Assembly: GCF_000801105.2 (NCBI RefSeq)
Contig: NC_079518.1
Location: forward strand, 13,400,106 to 13,464,105
Reading direction: 5' to 3'
DNA: 64,000 nt
DNA from: Raphanus sativus
Taxonomy: Eukaryota; Streptophyta; Magnoliopsida; Brassicales; Brassicaceae
Shown here: positions 45,578 through 56,482 of the stretch, one piece after another
Numbering within the stretch: the stretch's first letter is position 1
Layout of the letters: every line of letters starts with the position of its first letter
The notes under the pieces: generated by a model
Databases searched by the model: none
Told to the model about the DNA's origin: nothing
Seen by the model: only the letters and a program-made list of their open reading frames with translations
Translations under genes and position numbers: made by a program

Positions 45578-46046
45578 ATGAAAATAGTCGGTTATAGAAA
45601 GTGTGATGTGGCATAACGTGGTTATCAAGAAAAGGAGATGTGGAAGATTAGATTGCATCGATATATTAGGAAATATAGTATATTCGATGAGGGCTACTTA
45701 ACTAGATTGTCTAGGGCAGATCTAGGTTAAGCACGCTAATTGAAAAAGCTTGAGCAAGGGTTTGTCTTGTCAAGTAAAGAGGTGATCGAGTTCAGGGTTG
45801 TTGAAGCTCGATCTACTGAGTTAAGAGATTAGAAATTGGTCCGTCTCTAGTCGTGTGTGACTGAGAGTAATTCGGATTAAACAGATCTAGGTGATTGTTT
45901 AAGTGATTTCTAATATACAAGAAAGAGTGTTCTTGGATTCTCGTTGTGCTCTGTTTACTGGTTGTCCCTGAATTTTCATTTGGTATCAGAGCAGGAAACC
46001 TCTGTGGTATCAATTACTACTAACAGGTTGAGATCCTGCGGATTTC

Positions 46047-49000
46047 ATGGACACCATGAAGGAGCTTGTCACGCTACACAAGCCTATCATGCTAGACGAA
46101 GGCAACTTTGGACACTGGAAGGCACGAATGAGACATGTGATCAGAGGGATCGACGAGGATGCCTGGACTGCCGTTGAGGATGGGTGGTCTCCACCCACTG
46201 TGATGATGGAAGATAAGACCTTGGGTCCGAAACCTAAGGATCAGTGGACAGATTCAGAAAATCAGCATCAAAATTCAACTCTAAGGCGTTAACTGTCATC
46301 TTCTCTGCTGTCGATTTGGAGCAATTCAAAATCATTCAAGGATGTGAGTCGGCGAAAGAAGCTTGGGATACATTGATCAATCACTTTGAAGGAAACACAA
46401 GTGTACGACGAACCAGAATTGATCACTTAGCCTCAAGGTTTGAGAACTTGCGCATGGGAGATGATGAACCTATCGATGGGTTTATATCTAAAATCAGTGA
46501 GCTGGCTAATGAATCTTCAGTCTTGGGCAAGAAGTATGAAGAAAAGGATCTGGTTAAGAAACTCCTGAGATGTTTACCTCCACGGTTTGAAGCATACAAG
46601 GCAGTTCTCAACATAGCCGTTGACACTGATGAGATGAAGTTCGATCAACTCTCTGGTATCCTGAAGGTTCATGACCTCGAGAAATCTGATCGACAGGAGA
46701 ACACTCAGAAGAGTATTGCCTTCACTGCTAATTCTAAAGATGATGACAGAGTCTCTAAAATTGAAGATAATCTGAGTTTAATGGCAAAGAATTTTAACAA
46801 GTTTATGAGACGGGTTGAAAAAGGTGGTAGCAGATCAAACAGTCGGTTTCAGAGGAATGAATCAGATCGTGGTAGTTCACAGTCATCAAGGTCAGATGCT
46901 TCAAAAAGGAAGAAGGAGCTTCAGTGTCATGAATGTGAAGGATATGGACACTTTCGGAATGAATGTCCACTCACTAAGAGGAAAGAACTCAAGTGCATAG
47001 AGTGCAAGGGGTATGGTCACACTCGCAGTGAATGTCCAAATAACTTGAAGAAAGACAAGTCACTTATGAGCTTCAGCGATACAGACTCGGATAGTAAGAG
47101 TGATGATGGGGAATTACATCTGAACTTTATGGCACTCGTAGCACTTGAAGGTGTGACTTCAGCTTCTGACAAAGTGGAAGTAGTAATGGATGAGGAAGAC
47201 GACGAGCTCAATCTTGACCTGGAAACAGAGTACAAGACACTGTTTAATCAGTTTACTGAGCTTAGCCATGAAAACCTTCAGCTCATAAAGGATCGAGCAA
47301 TGTTAAAAGCACAAGTAAACATCCTGGAACTTGAGAAACCTATAACACAACCTGCTGCTCTTTCAATCTTAAAAGAATCCGATCAAGAAGTTCTGGCATT
47401 AAAACGAGCCATGACTGAGCAGGAACGATCTCATAAGGAGTTTGAGGCTAAATTCAATCAGTTGAGCGAACTATTCCTTCAAGAAAAAGATAAGAGTAAG
47501 CTGTTGGAAAGCCAGTTGGCTGAAAACCTCAAAAAGGTCAAGATGCTATCAACCGGCACCAAATCTCTAAATCATCTGCTCACTTTGAGACAATGCCCCA
47601 GCACAAGCCGAGGGCTTGGATTTCATGGATCTACCTCTAAGTCGGATCAAGAAGGACATCAAGTTGTGTTCGTAAAAGAAGTCTCCAAGGAGGAAAAGGT
47701 TGCTGAACCCCGTCCTCCTCAAGCTCAGCATGCTCTCCAGAACACTGGGAAATACGAGTCTAACTCTCGTGCAAGACGTCGTGTGAATGGATGTCACTTC
47801 TGTGGAAAACGAGGACACCATGTCAGTTTCTGTTACTTTCGAAGACACCAATATAAGCGAGCCTGGAGGTTAAACTTGTGTTTCATGGAACCCTCTATGT
47901 ATGGACATGTCTGGATTGCTAAAAGAGACTTATATCCAACCTACAAAGATCGCGTCGTCAATAAGTCACACAAGGAACTTCCTGAGTCACACACCAAACC
48001 AGAGTTGAATCTGGCATGTAACTTCACGAGTATATCAGAGAAGGTCAACTTGGTTAGTCACGTTGCATACACCAGTGCAGATGGGGGTTCTCAAATCGAT
48101 TCTCCTTGGTACTTTGACAGTGGTTGCTCAAAACATATGACAGGAAGCTATGAACATCTTGAGAAACTTCAACCTATCAAGGGTGGAAAAGTGACTTTTG
48201 GTGATGGAGGACAAGGAAAGATACGAGGCGTAGGAGTAACTGATAGACCGGATCTACCTCGTCTTATCAATGTATACTATGTTGATGGCCTCAAAGCAAA
48301 TCTTATCAGTGTAAGTCAACTATGTGATGAAGGCCTAGAAGTGATCTTTAATAGCAAGGAATGTCGTGCTGTGGATCCACAAGGGAACATCGTGCTGTGT
48401 GGAATTCGATCTGGTAATAACTGCTATATGTGGAAGCCTACAAACGTGTGCTGCTCAGCGACCATATCTAAGCTTGATCTGTGGCATAAGAAGCTAGGGC
48501 ACATGAACATCAATGGGCTGACCCGACTTGTTAATGCGGAAGTCGTCAAAGGAGTTCCAGACTTAGAGTCTCAGACGAGTACCGTATGTGGCGTGTTGTC
48601 AAGGAAAACAAGTTAAGGTGCAACACAAGCGAATTCCTGAGATTAGATCCAAGCAGTTGTTGGAGCTTGTTCACATGGATCTCATGGGTCCAATAACTCC
48701 TGAGAGCGTTGCAGGGAAAAAGTACATTCTGGTCATGGTAGATGACTTCTCAAGATATACATGGGTGGACTTTCTACGAAACAAGTCAGATGCCATTGAT
48801 AGTTTCAGAATTCTTGCATTACAACTGAAGCAGAAAGGTGGAATCATGGAAATCAAGAGTGACCATGGTGGTGAGTTTCAGAACGAACAGTTCGATAGTT
48901 TCTGCCAAAGTCAAGGAATTCGACATCAATATGCAGCACCTAGAACTCCACAGCAGAATAGTGTTGTTGAGAGAAAGAATCGTACACTACAAAAGATGGC

Positions 49001-51144
49001 TAGGGCAATGCTATGTGGAAACAATGTCCCACCAGGGTTTTGGGCAGAGGCAGTGAGCACCGCATGCTATGTTATAAATCGGGTGTATGTCAAACCTAAG
49101 ACTAAGACTACACCATATGAGATACTAAAAGGTAAGACTCCCAACCTGAGCCACATGCATGTGTTTGGGTGTTTATGTTACATCCTTAATGACAAAGATC
49201 ACTTGGGAAAGTTTGATGCCAGAAGTGATGTAGGAATGTTCCTGGGTTATTCAACTAACAGCTCTGCATATCGAGTCTTTAACCAGCGTACCAAATTCAT
49301 TGGAGATAAGGTGAATGTGGTTTTTGATGACAGTGTAGGATTCTATCAGACCAGAGTCACACAAACAGTTGAATGTGTTACACCGAGTAGCTCTGCTCCG
49401 GAAGCAATCATCAAAGAGGAATCTGAGGGAGAGGAAGATTCAAATGATGCACGCGTTGACCTGGATCAAGGAAAAGTGCATAAAAATCATTCCTCGGCTG
49501 ATGTCATTGGAGGTTTGTTTGATGAAAAGGTTACACGAAAGAAACAAATCAACTTCAAGGAGATGGTCAAGTTGGCATCGTTCATGGCTAAGATAAACAA
49601 CGTGGAGTGCTACGTCTCTCAGATAGAACCAAAGAATCTTCAGGAAGCCTTGGAAGATGAATATTGGACTGACTCCATGCATCAGGAGCTGGAACAGTTT
49701 GAACGATTAGATGTGTGGGAACTGGTTCTTAGACCTGAAGGAGTGAATGTCATTGGAACTAAATGGATTCACAAGAACAAGATAGATGAAGAAGGTAACG
49801 TAACTCGCAACAAGTCAAGACTGGTTGGACAAGGTTACACTCAGATTGAAGGAGTGGATTTCGATGAAATATTTGCTCCTGTAGCACGTCTCGAATCGAT
49901 CAGGTTACTCTTTGGAATGGCATGTGGATTCAGAATCAAACTTTATCAAATGGATGTCAAGAGTGCTTTTCTGAATGGTGTTCTACAAGAAGAAGTCTAT
50001 GTGACACAACCAAAAGGGTTTGAGGATCCACACTTCCCTGACTATGTCTACAAACTCAAGAAAGCTCTCTATGGACTTAAACAAGCTCCACGAGCCTGGT
50101 ATGAAAGACTGACCGATTTTCTCATCAAGGCTGGGTTTCAGAGAGGAGGAGTTGATAAGACTCTATTCATAGGAGAAAATGGAAAAGATGTTATCATTAT
50201 CCAAGTGTATGTGGACGACATAATCTTTGGCAGCACATCAAAACAAATGGTGGATGATTTTGTTCGGACAATGACAAAAGAATTTGAGATGAGCATGGTT
50301 GGGGAGCTAAGTTACTTTCTTGGACTACAAATCAAGCAGCTTGTGGATGGAATTACGGTTTCTCAAAGCACGTATGCCAAAAATCTTATCAAGAGATTTG
50401 GAATGGAAACCAGCAAAGTCGCAAACACACCAATGAGCACCACTACCAAGCTGTCTCGAGATGATGATGGCAAGCCAATTGATGAGAAACTCTACAGAGC
50501 TATGATTGGGAGCCTCTTGTATCTCACCGCAAGTCGACCTGATCTCTGTCTGAGTGTGGGTATTTGTGCTCGTTATCAAGCATCTTCGAAGGAGTCGCAC
50601 ATGAATGTTGTTAAGCGTATCATTAAATATGTGAAAGGAACTTTGGATTTTGGTCTTCACTATACCTTTGAAACTAATGTGAATCTTGCAGGTTTTTGTG
50701 ATGCAGATTGGGCTGGTTGCTTAGATGACAGACATAGCACTTCTGGAGGTTGTTTCTTTCTTGGGAACAACATGGTAGCTTGGCACAGCAAGAAGCAGAA
50801 CTGTGTCTCTCTCTCAACTGTTGAGGCTGAGTACATTGCATTGGGAAGCTGTTGCACACAATTACTTTGGATGCGACAAATGCTCGTTGATTATGGTATC
50901 ATCTCTGATCCCATGCTTGTTCATTGTGATAACATGAGTGTCATAAACTTGTCTAAGAATCCTGTTCAGCATTCTAGAGCATGTGGATATACGACATCAC
51001 TTTGTGAGAGAGCTAGTTGAGATGAGAATTGTGATTCTAGAGCATGTATCAACCGAGAAACAGCTTGCTGATCTCTTTACCAAACCATTGGACTACAATA
51101 CCTTCCTAGGGCTTCGTAAGGCCTTGGGAATTGTTAATCTCTGA
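46047..51144 (+). pseudogene. Sirevirus-like gag-pol, broken by three frameshifts
   Basis: Gag starts MDTMKELVTLHKPIML at 46047. A frameshift near 46255 moves it to the frame that runs to 48616. A second shift near 48590-48600 breaks pre-integrase from integrase, which continues to 51020 in another frame. A third near 50975 cuts the RNase H end, whose last part (LADLFTKPLD, stop at 51142-51144) lies in yet another frame. Domains by position: UBN2-type gag (to about 46700), knuckles CHECEGYGHFRNEC (about 46926) and CIECKGYGHTRSEC (about 46995), a third CHFCGKRGHHVSFC (about 47792), protease WYFDSGCSKHMTG (about 48107), integrase from LELVHMDLMGP (about 48661) with SDHGGEF and QQNSVVERKN, RT with YVDDIIFGS (about 50210), RNase H with FCDADWAGC (about 50695). 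It cannot make a full polyprotein. Confidence 0.9.
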
Positions 51145-52210
51145 ATAAGTCCTGTCAGAAGAGGAAGGTCACTGCATGTTCATCGCACTGACTAAGTCAT
51201 TGTACTACTACACCATCAGAACCTTGAGTCAACAAGTTCACTTCTGCAAGTCATCCTCCACGAGTTTATCACTTCTCTCTTAGGTTCACTGAAGAAAGAC
51301 ACTCATCTCGGATCAGGATGCTATCACATTTTAGTTCTGAGTACTGATCACTGTCTGGATTGAACGAGGAAACACTTTAGGAGCTGAGTGTATAAGTAAG
51401 GAGAAGAAGGTGTGTTAAACAAAGAAAAGTCTGAGTTACTCAGTAACAGAGAGTTAAGCAAATGGCCTGGAATGATAGATACTCGAGTTGGAACTGGATG
51501 CTATCACATTTTGATTCTGACTACGATCACTGTCTTGACTGGGCAGAGAAGATCACAATTCTTAGAGATGGCCCGATCTGGATCAGGGTGTTATCCCACT
51601 TTGTGTCTAGACTCGGATACCATCTCATTGCACTGAATTGTCGATTGTACTCTTGGAGTCAAATTTAATCAAAGTTCTTGTCGAGTAGAAGAGACAAGCA
51701 CAAGATGCTTAACACGTGTTTCCAGACATTGCTAATGAGTGTGAGTGTGAACTTGAGGAAGAATGATTAGCTAAAGTGAATCTTGTGTGTGACAGCTACT
51801 CGGCTGAGAAAGAGCTACTAACTTGGGTTGACTCATTGATTTCATTAAAGTTCTTTGTGGTAGATGACTGAGTTGGTGCAATGACTTATGTGTCTTTCTT
51901 CTGGACAAAAAGGCATCATGAGCATGCCTTAAATGGTTACGTGTATATAAAGTTTTTCTTGATACTTGTTTGGTGATTCTCGGTTCTCTCTCTCAGGCTC
52001 TCACATGGCTGTAAGTGTTGTCGAAAATCACTTGGTCATAACTTTTCTTATGTTGTTTTGGTTCTTTATTTTTCTTTTGGGCCTCACTTATCCTTGGGCC
52101 TCTCTTATGTGACTAATAAAGGGTGAGTTGATAAGTATTTTTAGGAGCATTGTTATTATCGCCACTTTCAAAAGGATTCCCAAGCTCAGCTCTCTCTTCT
52201 CTTGCCATCG
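51145..52210 (+). repeat. Non-coding tail of the Sirevirus-like element
   Basis: Three degenerate direct copies of a roughly 60-base unit, each containing GGATGCTATCACATTTT or a close variant, begin near 51315, 51495 and 51580. Between pol and the env-like region, Sireviruses often carry such repeats (known). No ORF here reads convincingly. Confidence 0.55.
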
Positions 52211-52509
52211 ATATGCAACCGCAAAGAAGCTCCCGTCTAAATCGAGGCTCATCTGGTGCTGGAAGCTCGTTTCAGCCTCCCTCGTCGCAGTCGCAGTCTT
52301 CTCCACCGGCGCGGAAGCGAGTCCGTCGGCGTCCATCGCGCGATGTCTCACCGGAGCTTGTTGAGCCGGAAAATGAGTCGCTCTCGGAGACAGACTCCGA
52401 CAATGGTATAGTGAATCCGTTGGGTGAAACTGAGACCTTTGCGAATCAAGCTAAGGAAGCTCGCTATCATGAAAATCGCCAAGATAAACAGAAGGCTAAT
52501 CATAAGTAG
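52211..52509 (+). CDS. Fragment resembling the N-terminus of a retrotransposon env-like ORF
   Basis: A 98-residue frame from the ATG at 52211. The start is Gln/Ser/Arg-rich (MQPQRSSRLNRGSSG) and the middle basic (RKRVRRRPSRD). The end is acidic and finishes FANQAKEARYHENRQDK. Sirevirus-like elements carry an extra ORF downstream of pol whose N-terminus looks like this (known). The frame stops early, next to a short direct duplication of AGATAAACAGAAGGCTAATC (52483-52502 and 52510-52529) that may have arisen when the rest was lost. A possible function is unknown. Confidence 0.45.
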
Positions 52510-52539
52510 AAGATAAACAGAAGGCTAATCATGCATACA

Positions 52540-53250
52540 CTTTTTTTTTCGTTTTTTTCAGTAAATGTGGTATTTAACATTTTACACATGACTGAAAAAT
52601 GTATTATTCTAGTCAGTCGATTCTAGTGTGTACAAAAAGAGAAGAAGAAAACACACATGTATGAATTATGCAATTATTAAAGTTAATTTTTGATACTTTG
52701 TACTAATTATTTATAACTTTACATAAACACCAAAATACATTAATGTTATTGTTCTCTTTTGAAAACCCAAATAATTTTACTACTGAAAAGCAAAAGTACA
52801 ATAACATTTAATTTAACACACGGATAACGTGTATAGTGTACAATGCAAATGCATCAAAATAAACGTGAAAAATCAACCTACCTAAAAGAAAAAAACACAC
52901 GTGAAAACTTCTATCACGATAACTGCAAAAATAAAAAGTATCACGAGAATCCATTTTTGATTTATCTCAACATTTCTGGTATGGTTTGTATGAGAGTTAG
53001 TTGTGTAGGAAAGTTTTGACTGAGACTCACAGAAATATACTCTTACCAAAAGAGTAAAGGATTCCTACTTATCCGCAATGCTTAATGTCCAAAATAACCT
53101 TTTAGACTTTAGTGGATACTAAATAACTTTGAGGTTTAAACCGAGCAAAATAGTCGAATCTTATATAAAAGCATAGTAAATAACATTTCCCAAATAAGTA
53201 ATTAAGAAAAAAAACATTTTTCATTCTTTCCACATATATAATTTTGTTTT
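52540..53250. other. Intergenic, 3' side of PYR1
   Basis: AT-rich, no gene. The 3' UTR of PYR1 should occupy the right end, as PYR1 is transcribed leftward from 53829. Confidence 0.45.
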
Positions 53251-53829
53251 CTAAGTCGCCTGAGAGCCGCCTCCCTCTCCGGCGGCGTTACGAGCCATGG
53301 CTTCGGTGACAGTCGCCAATTTCTGCAGATTCAGTTTAACGACTGTATCAGCGAACATTCTTGTGTCCTCTTCCGAGTTCCCTTCCGGCATATCCACGAC
53401 GTACGACTCGAGCACCACCGTCCACACCCGTCTCTCCTTCTCGAACCTGTGCACGGTCGTCACCGACTTGTAGTTCACCAGCCTGTGCTCTCCTCCGATG
53501 ATGCTAAACCCCGTCACTCGCCTCTCGTCGTCTAGTATATCGAGCCTCTCCGTCGACGTGTTCGCCGGCAATCCACTGATCACGATCACGTCGCGCGTGC
53601 ATCCAACACGCATCTCGAATCCTTCATCGACGGAGCAGGATTTGATGAAGTGTTTGTACGTCTGCGGTTTGTCGAACTGACGGACGACTGACCAGACGAT
53701 CTCCGGCGGCGCGTGGATTCGCTGCGCGTGGAGTGAGGAGCAGCTTCCTGGACCGAGTTGGTAAGTGTGGAACTCGGCGATGGATTGCGCGAGGGCTGAT
53801 CGTTCTTCCTGAGTTAACTCCGAAGGCAT
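53251..53829 (-). CDS. PYR1: Abscisic acid receptor PYR1 (PYR/PYL/RCAR family)
   Basis: A single uninterrupted exon of 192 residues, one longer than Arabidopsis PYR1 and also intronless. PYR1 binds ABA in cytosol and nucleus; the closed complex inhibits clade A PP2C phosphatases and so releases SnRK2 kinases. The numbering matches PYR1 throughout: ligand-contacting K59 in YKHFIKSC, gate loop SGLPA at 85-89, E94, latch HRL at 115-117, and Y120 in LVNY. H60, which shapes the homodimer interface, is conserved. The C-terminal helix reads MFADTVVKLNLQKLATV, and the last residues (GEGGGSQAT) are the variable tail. All key residues are intact, so it should be a working receptor. The ATG at 53829 gives MPSELTQEER. 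GC content is much higher than in the surroundings, as is usual for this gene. Confidence 0.97.
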   Translation of the reverse strand: MPSELTQEERSALAQSIAEFHTYQLGPGSCSSLHAQRIHAPPEIVWSVVRQFDKPQTYKHFIKSCSVDEGFEMRVGCTRDVIVISGLPANTSTERLDILDDERRVTGFSIIGGEHRLVNYKSVTTVHRFEKERRVWTVVLESYVVDMPEGNSEEDTRMFADTVVKLNLQKLATVTEAMARNAAGEGGGSQAT

Positions 53830-55018
53830 GGTGATGATTCTTGTGGGGTTTATGCAATCAACCTATGATGGACATGTAAAGAAGAATCACATCTGATGAT
53901 CTGAAAGAAGATCAAAGAAGGAGAATAAGACAGTAAGTAGAACTAGGTTTATGAAGACAGAAGTAGATCTAGGTTTATGAAGCGCTTACCCGAACAGATG
54001 AGCATAAGCTGTTTTGTATGAATATTTCTTCTCATATACTAATAAATAAATACACTTTTATTTTATTTACTACTACGACTCTCTCCCCTAAAAATGGTAT
54101 CCCAACGTACAATTTGCTTTAATAATTTAAGATTTGGATCTCTTAACAGCTAATTAGCCGAGAAATGTTTGACGTTAACGATGTTAATCATTAAAAGTAG
54201 GTGAGTGCTAAAACATATCGATCTTCTAATTGGCTCTCACCATCATCAACTTCTATATCAACAAGTACATGGAGTATTTTATTCATCCTTTGTTTTATTT
54301 TCTGCGTGGAATAATAAATTTTGTTACTACTTTTTAGTGAAATAATAAATGCCGATTTCCTTTATGTCGTCGTTTAATAACCAAGTTGGCAACTTGCAAA
54401 AAAAATAATCAAGTTGGCAACTTGCACCAGCATCACCTTTGCCATAATTAGAAGAAATCGATTTTTAAAGTAATGCAAATAGAATTACTCAAAAAAAAAA
54501 ATAGGGTGTATGCAAATAGAAGAGAAAAGAGAGTAGTACAAATAAATATTGTTATATGAGTTATCTAGCCGATGTCCAACTAATATTGTACTCCTACTCT
54601 AATATTTTTTTAATGATACCTCGATCCAGTGGAATTTGATAATATATATTATAATATATTACTATGTGTACAAATAATAAAATATTATAAGTTTTAATTG
54701 CCGTCCATAATGGTCTACCGTCTACGAGTGTGAAGTTGTAGTGAGAGGTGAGAGGTTTTTTCTCTCTAAAGCGTCCCCTAGTGGGCTTAAGTGGTTCTCT
54801 CGAGTGTCTAAGTACAATCTGCATTGGGGTTATCATAAAAGTGGTTAAAACACGTTTTTAAACCAAAAAGTCAAAGAAAACATTGGTTTGTGGTATAATC
54901 TGCCTCTCCGTCATTAAAATTCATCTGTTTGTTCATCTTTTGTTTCAAGCATTTAAGGAGATTGTGGGTGGGAGCTAGATTTAAGTGAGATCTGAGTGAA
55001 AATTTGCCCTATTTAAAG
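53830..55018. other. PYR1 upstream region and LINE 5' UTR
   Basis: The first few hundred bases contain the PYR1 promoter and leader. Two 17-bp copies of CAAGTTGGCAACTTGCA (about 54382 and 54410) stand close together. From about 54700, GTCCCCTAGTGGGCTTAAGT and similar text looks like the 5' UTR of the LINE whose ORF1 starts at 55019. No other gene. Confidence 0.4.
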
Positions 55019-56482
55019 ATGTCTATTGCCATGGATAGAGCGATGATGGCGCTCAACCTAGAAGAAGAAGACGTGCCTTTCAAGATGCCAACACTACCTG
55101 GGTTTAGCTCGGCTGAAGATAACAAACTGAGTCTGATAGGTCGAGTTCTAAACCCAGAGTGTCAAAAGATGTCAAACTTGATATACAGGATGCCAAGGAA
55201 GTGGGGAAAAGAAGGAAGAGTCCGTGGGGTTGCTCTGTCTGCAGAACGTTTCCAATTCTTCTTTCAAAAGGAGCATGACCTCTTAGATGTTCTTGAGAAA
55301 GGGGTCCAAACCTGCAACGAGTGGGTTATTGTGCTGGAACGCTGGGTGGAGAACCCTCCAGAAGATTACCTGCAACATGTGCCTATTTGGGTCCAAATCA
55401 GTAAAATCCCGGTGAACCACTACACTGAGAAAGCTCTTACGGCATTGGGGGATATCGTGGGCGAAACCATGGTTGTTGCTTACGACCCATCCAAGCCCAT
55501 TACTCAGCCGTTTGTCAGGGTTAAGGTTAAGTTCAACGTCGCGAAGGCTTTGCGACCCTCGAAGGTGATTGATCTGGGGGAAGGAAAAACAGCTGTGGTT
55601 CACTTTCACTATGAAAATATCCAGAAGCGCTGTTTTACTTGCTTCCGTCTTAACCATGAGAAGTCAATTTGCCCTCTGACGGTGAATCGACGCCGAGAGG
55701 AAGCCAGAGTCAGAAGAATGAAAATCCAAGAGGAGTTAGCTCTAAAGCAGCCTATTATCCAGCCTCAGGACCCACTGTATGGAGTTCTCTCCGATGACCA
55801 GGTGGGGATAAACCCTGATACAGGCCGTCCTCGAATTGCTGAAGAAGTCCTACAGGAGATGAGAAGGTACCTTCTTGCCAACACAGGGGAGGATCAGGCT
55901 ATCAAGATTGACAGAGTCATAAACTCAGTCAAAGAAGCTGAGTCTGATCCGATGGTGCAAAGAGCTTGCCTTAGGTTGGAGGCTCCTCCTGAGTTTACCA
56001 AAGATCTTAACAGAGAAAAAGGCCTAGTTTTTGATTATGGAAAGCAGCTGGCGATCCAGGAGAACAAGGCTCAGGCCCCTAAACCAGACAAGCTGATGGC
56101 AGCCTCTTTCAAGGCTTTCGAAACTCGGAGTCTTCCTGGGAAGGGAGATCTGTACAGCTCAGATGGAAATTCAAGCAGCTTCAACTCATCTCGCTCTGTT
56201 TATCCAACGGTTTTCAAGTCAGAGGCTTGGGAGTCTGGCTCATCCGGGACTAACAGAATGCGAATCACTCAACGTAAGAGGCCTTCGAAGGCGAAAAGAA
56301 AGCAAAGAAAAGGAGGAGCCGCAAAGGAGGAGCTATGTGAAAGATTTGCACAAAGAGAGGGGAAGCAAGCTGCGGGTGCAAAAAAGAGGAAGCTTGAAGA
56401 GAAAGAGGAGTCAGGAAGATCAACACCAAAGGCGTGCTGCCTTAAGGTGATCCCACATGAGGGATTGCCAAACGCCCAATGA
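55019..56482 (+). CDS. LINE ORF1 protein (DUF4283 plus CCHC zinc knuckle)
   Basis: 487 residues, uninterrupted. A DUF4283-type domain spans about 30-175 (LSLIGRVLNPECQKM ... PVNHYTEKALTALGDIVGE). A zinc knuckle CFTCFRLNHEKSIC (C205 onward) follows, and a Lys/Arg-rich C-terminus ends KVIPHEGLPNAQ. Plant LINE ORF1 proteins bind their own RNA. I prefer the ATG at 55019 to an upstream non-ATG extension. Its stop codon overlaps the ORF2 start as ATGA (56479-56482). The intact frame contrasts with the damaged ORF2. Confidence 0.88.
   Translation: MSIAMDRAMMALNLEEEDVPFKMPTLPGFSSAEDNKLSLIGRVLNPECQKMSNLIYRMPRKWGKEGRVRGVALSAERFQFFFQKEHDLLDVLEKGVQTCNEWVIVLERWVENPPEDYLQHVPIWVQISKIPVNHYTEKALTALGDIVGETMVVAYDPSKPITQPFVRVKVKFNVAKALRPSKVIDLGEGKTAVVHFHYENIQKRCFTCFRLNHEKSICPLTVNRRREEARVRRMKIQEELALKQPIIQPQDPLYGVLSDDQVGINPDTGRPRIAEEVLQEMRRYLLANTGEDQAIKIDRVINSVKEAESDPMVQRACLRLEAPPEFTKDLNREKGLVFDYGKQLAIQENKAQAPKPDKLMAASFKAFETRSLPGKGDLYSSDGNSSSFNSSRSVYPTVFKSEAWESGSSGTNRMRITQRKRPSKAKRKQRKGGAAKEELCERFAQREGKQAAGAKKRKLEEKEESGRSTPKACCLKVIPHEGLPNAQ

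Larger units (their letters stand above)
45540..52510 (+). mobile_element. Sirevirus-like Copia retrotransposon, degenerate
   Basis: A primer-binding site for tRNA-iMet (TGGTATCAGAGC, 45980-45991) follows a probable 5' LTR that ends near 45977 and may start near 45540. Next come gag-pol (46047-51144, frameshifted), about 1 kb of repetitive non-coding tail, and an env-like-region ORF fragment. I found no matching 3' LTR before 53250, so the element appears truncated at its 3' side or diverged beyond recognition. Three gag zinc knuckles and the RT text VYVDDIIFGST point to the Sirevirus lineage. The left edge is approximate. Confidence 0.7.

Noticed and set aside
54594..54836. Minus-strand frame upstream of LINE ORF1
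   Set aside because: It lies in the probable LINE 5' UTR, antisense to it, with no domain.
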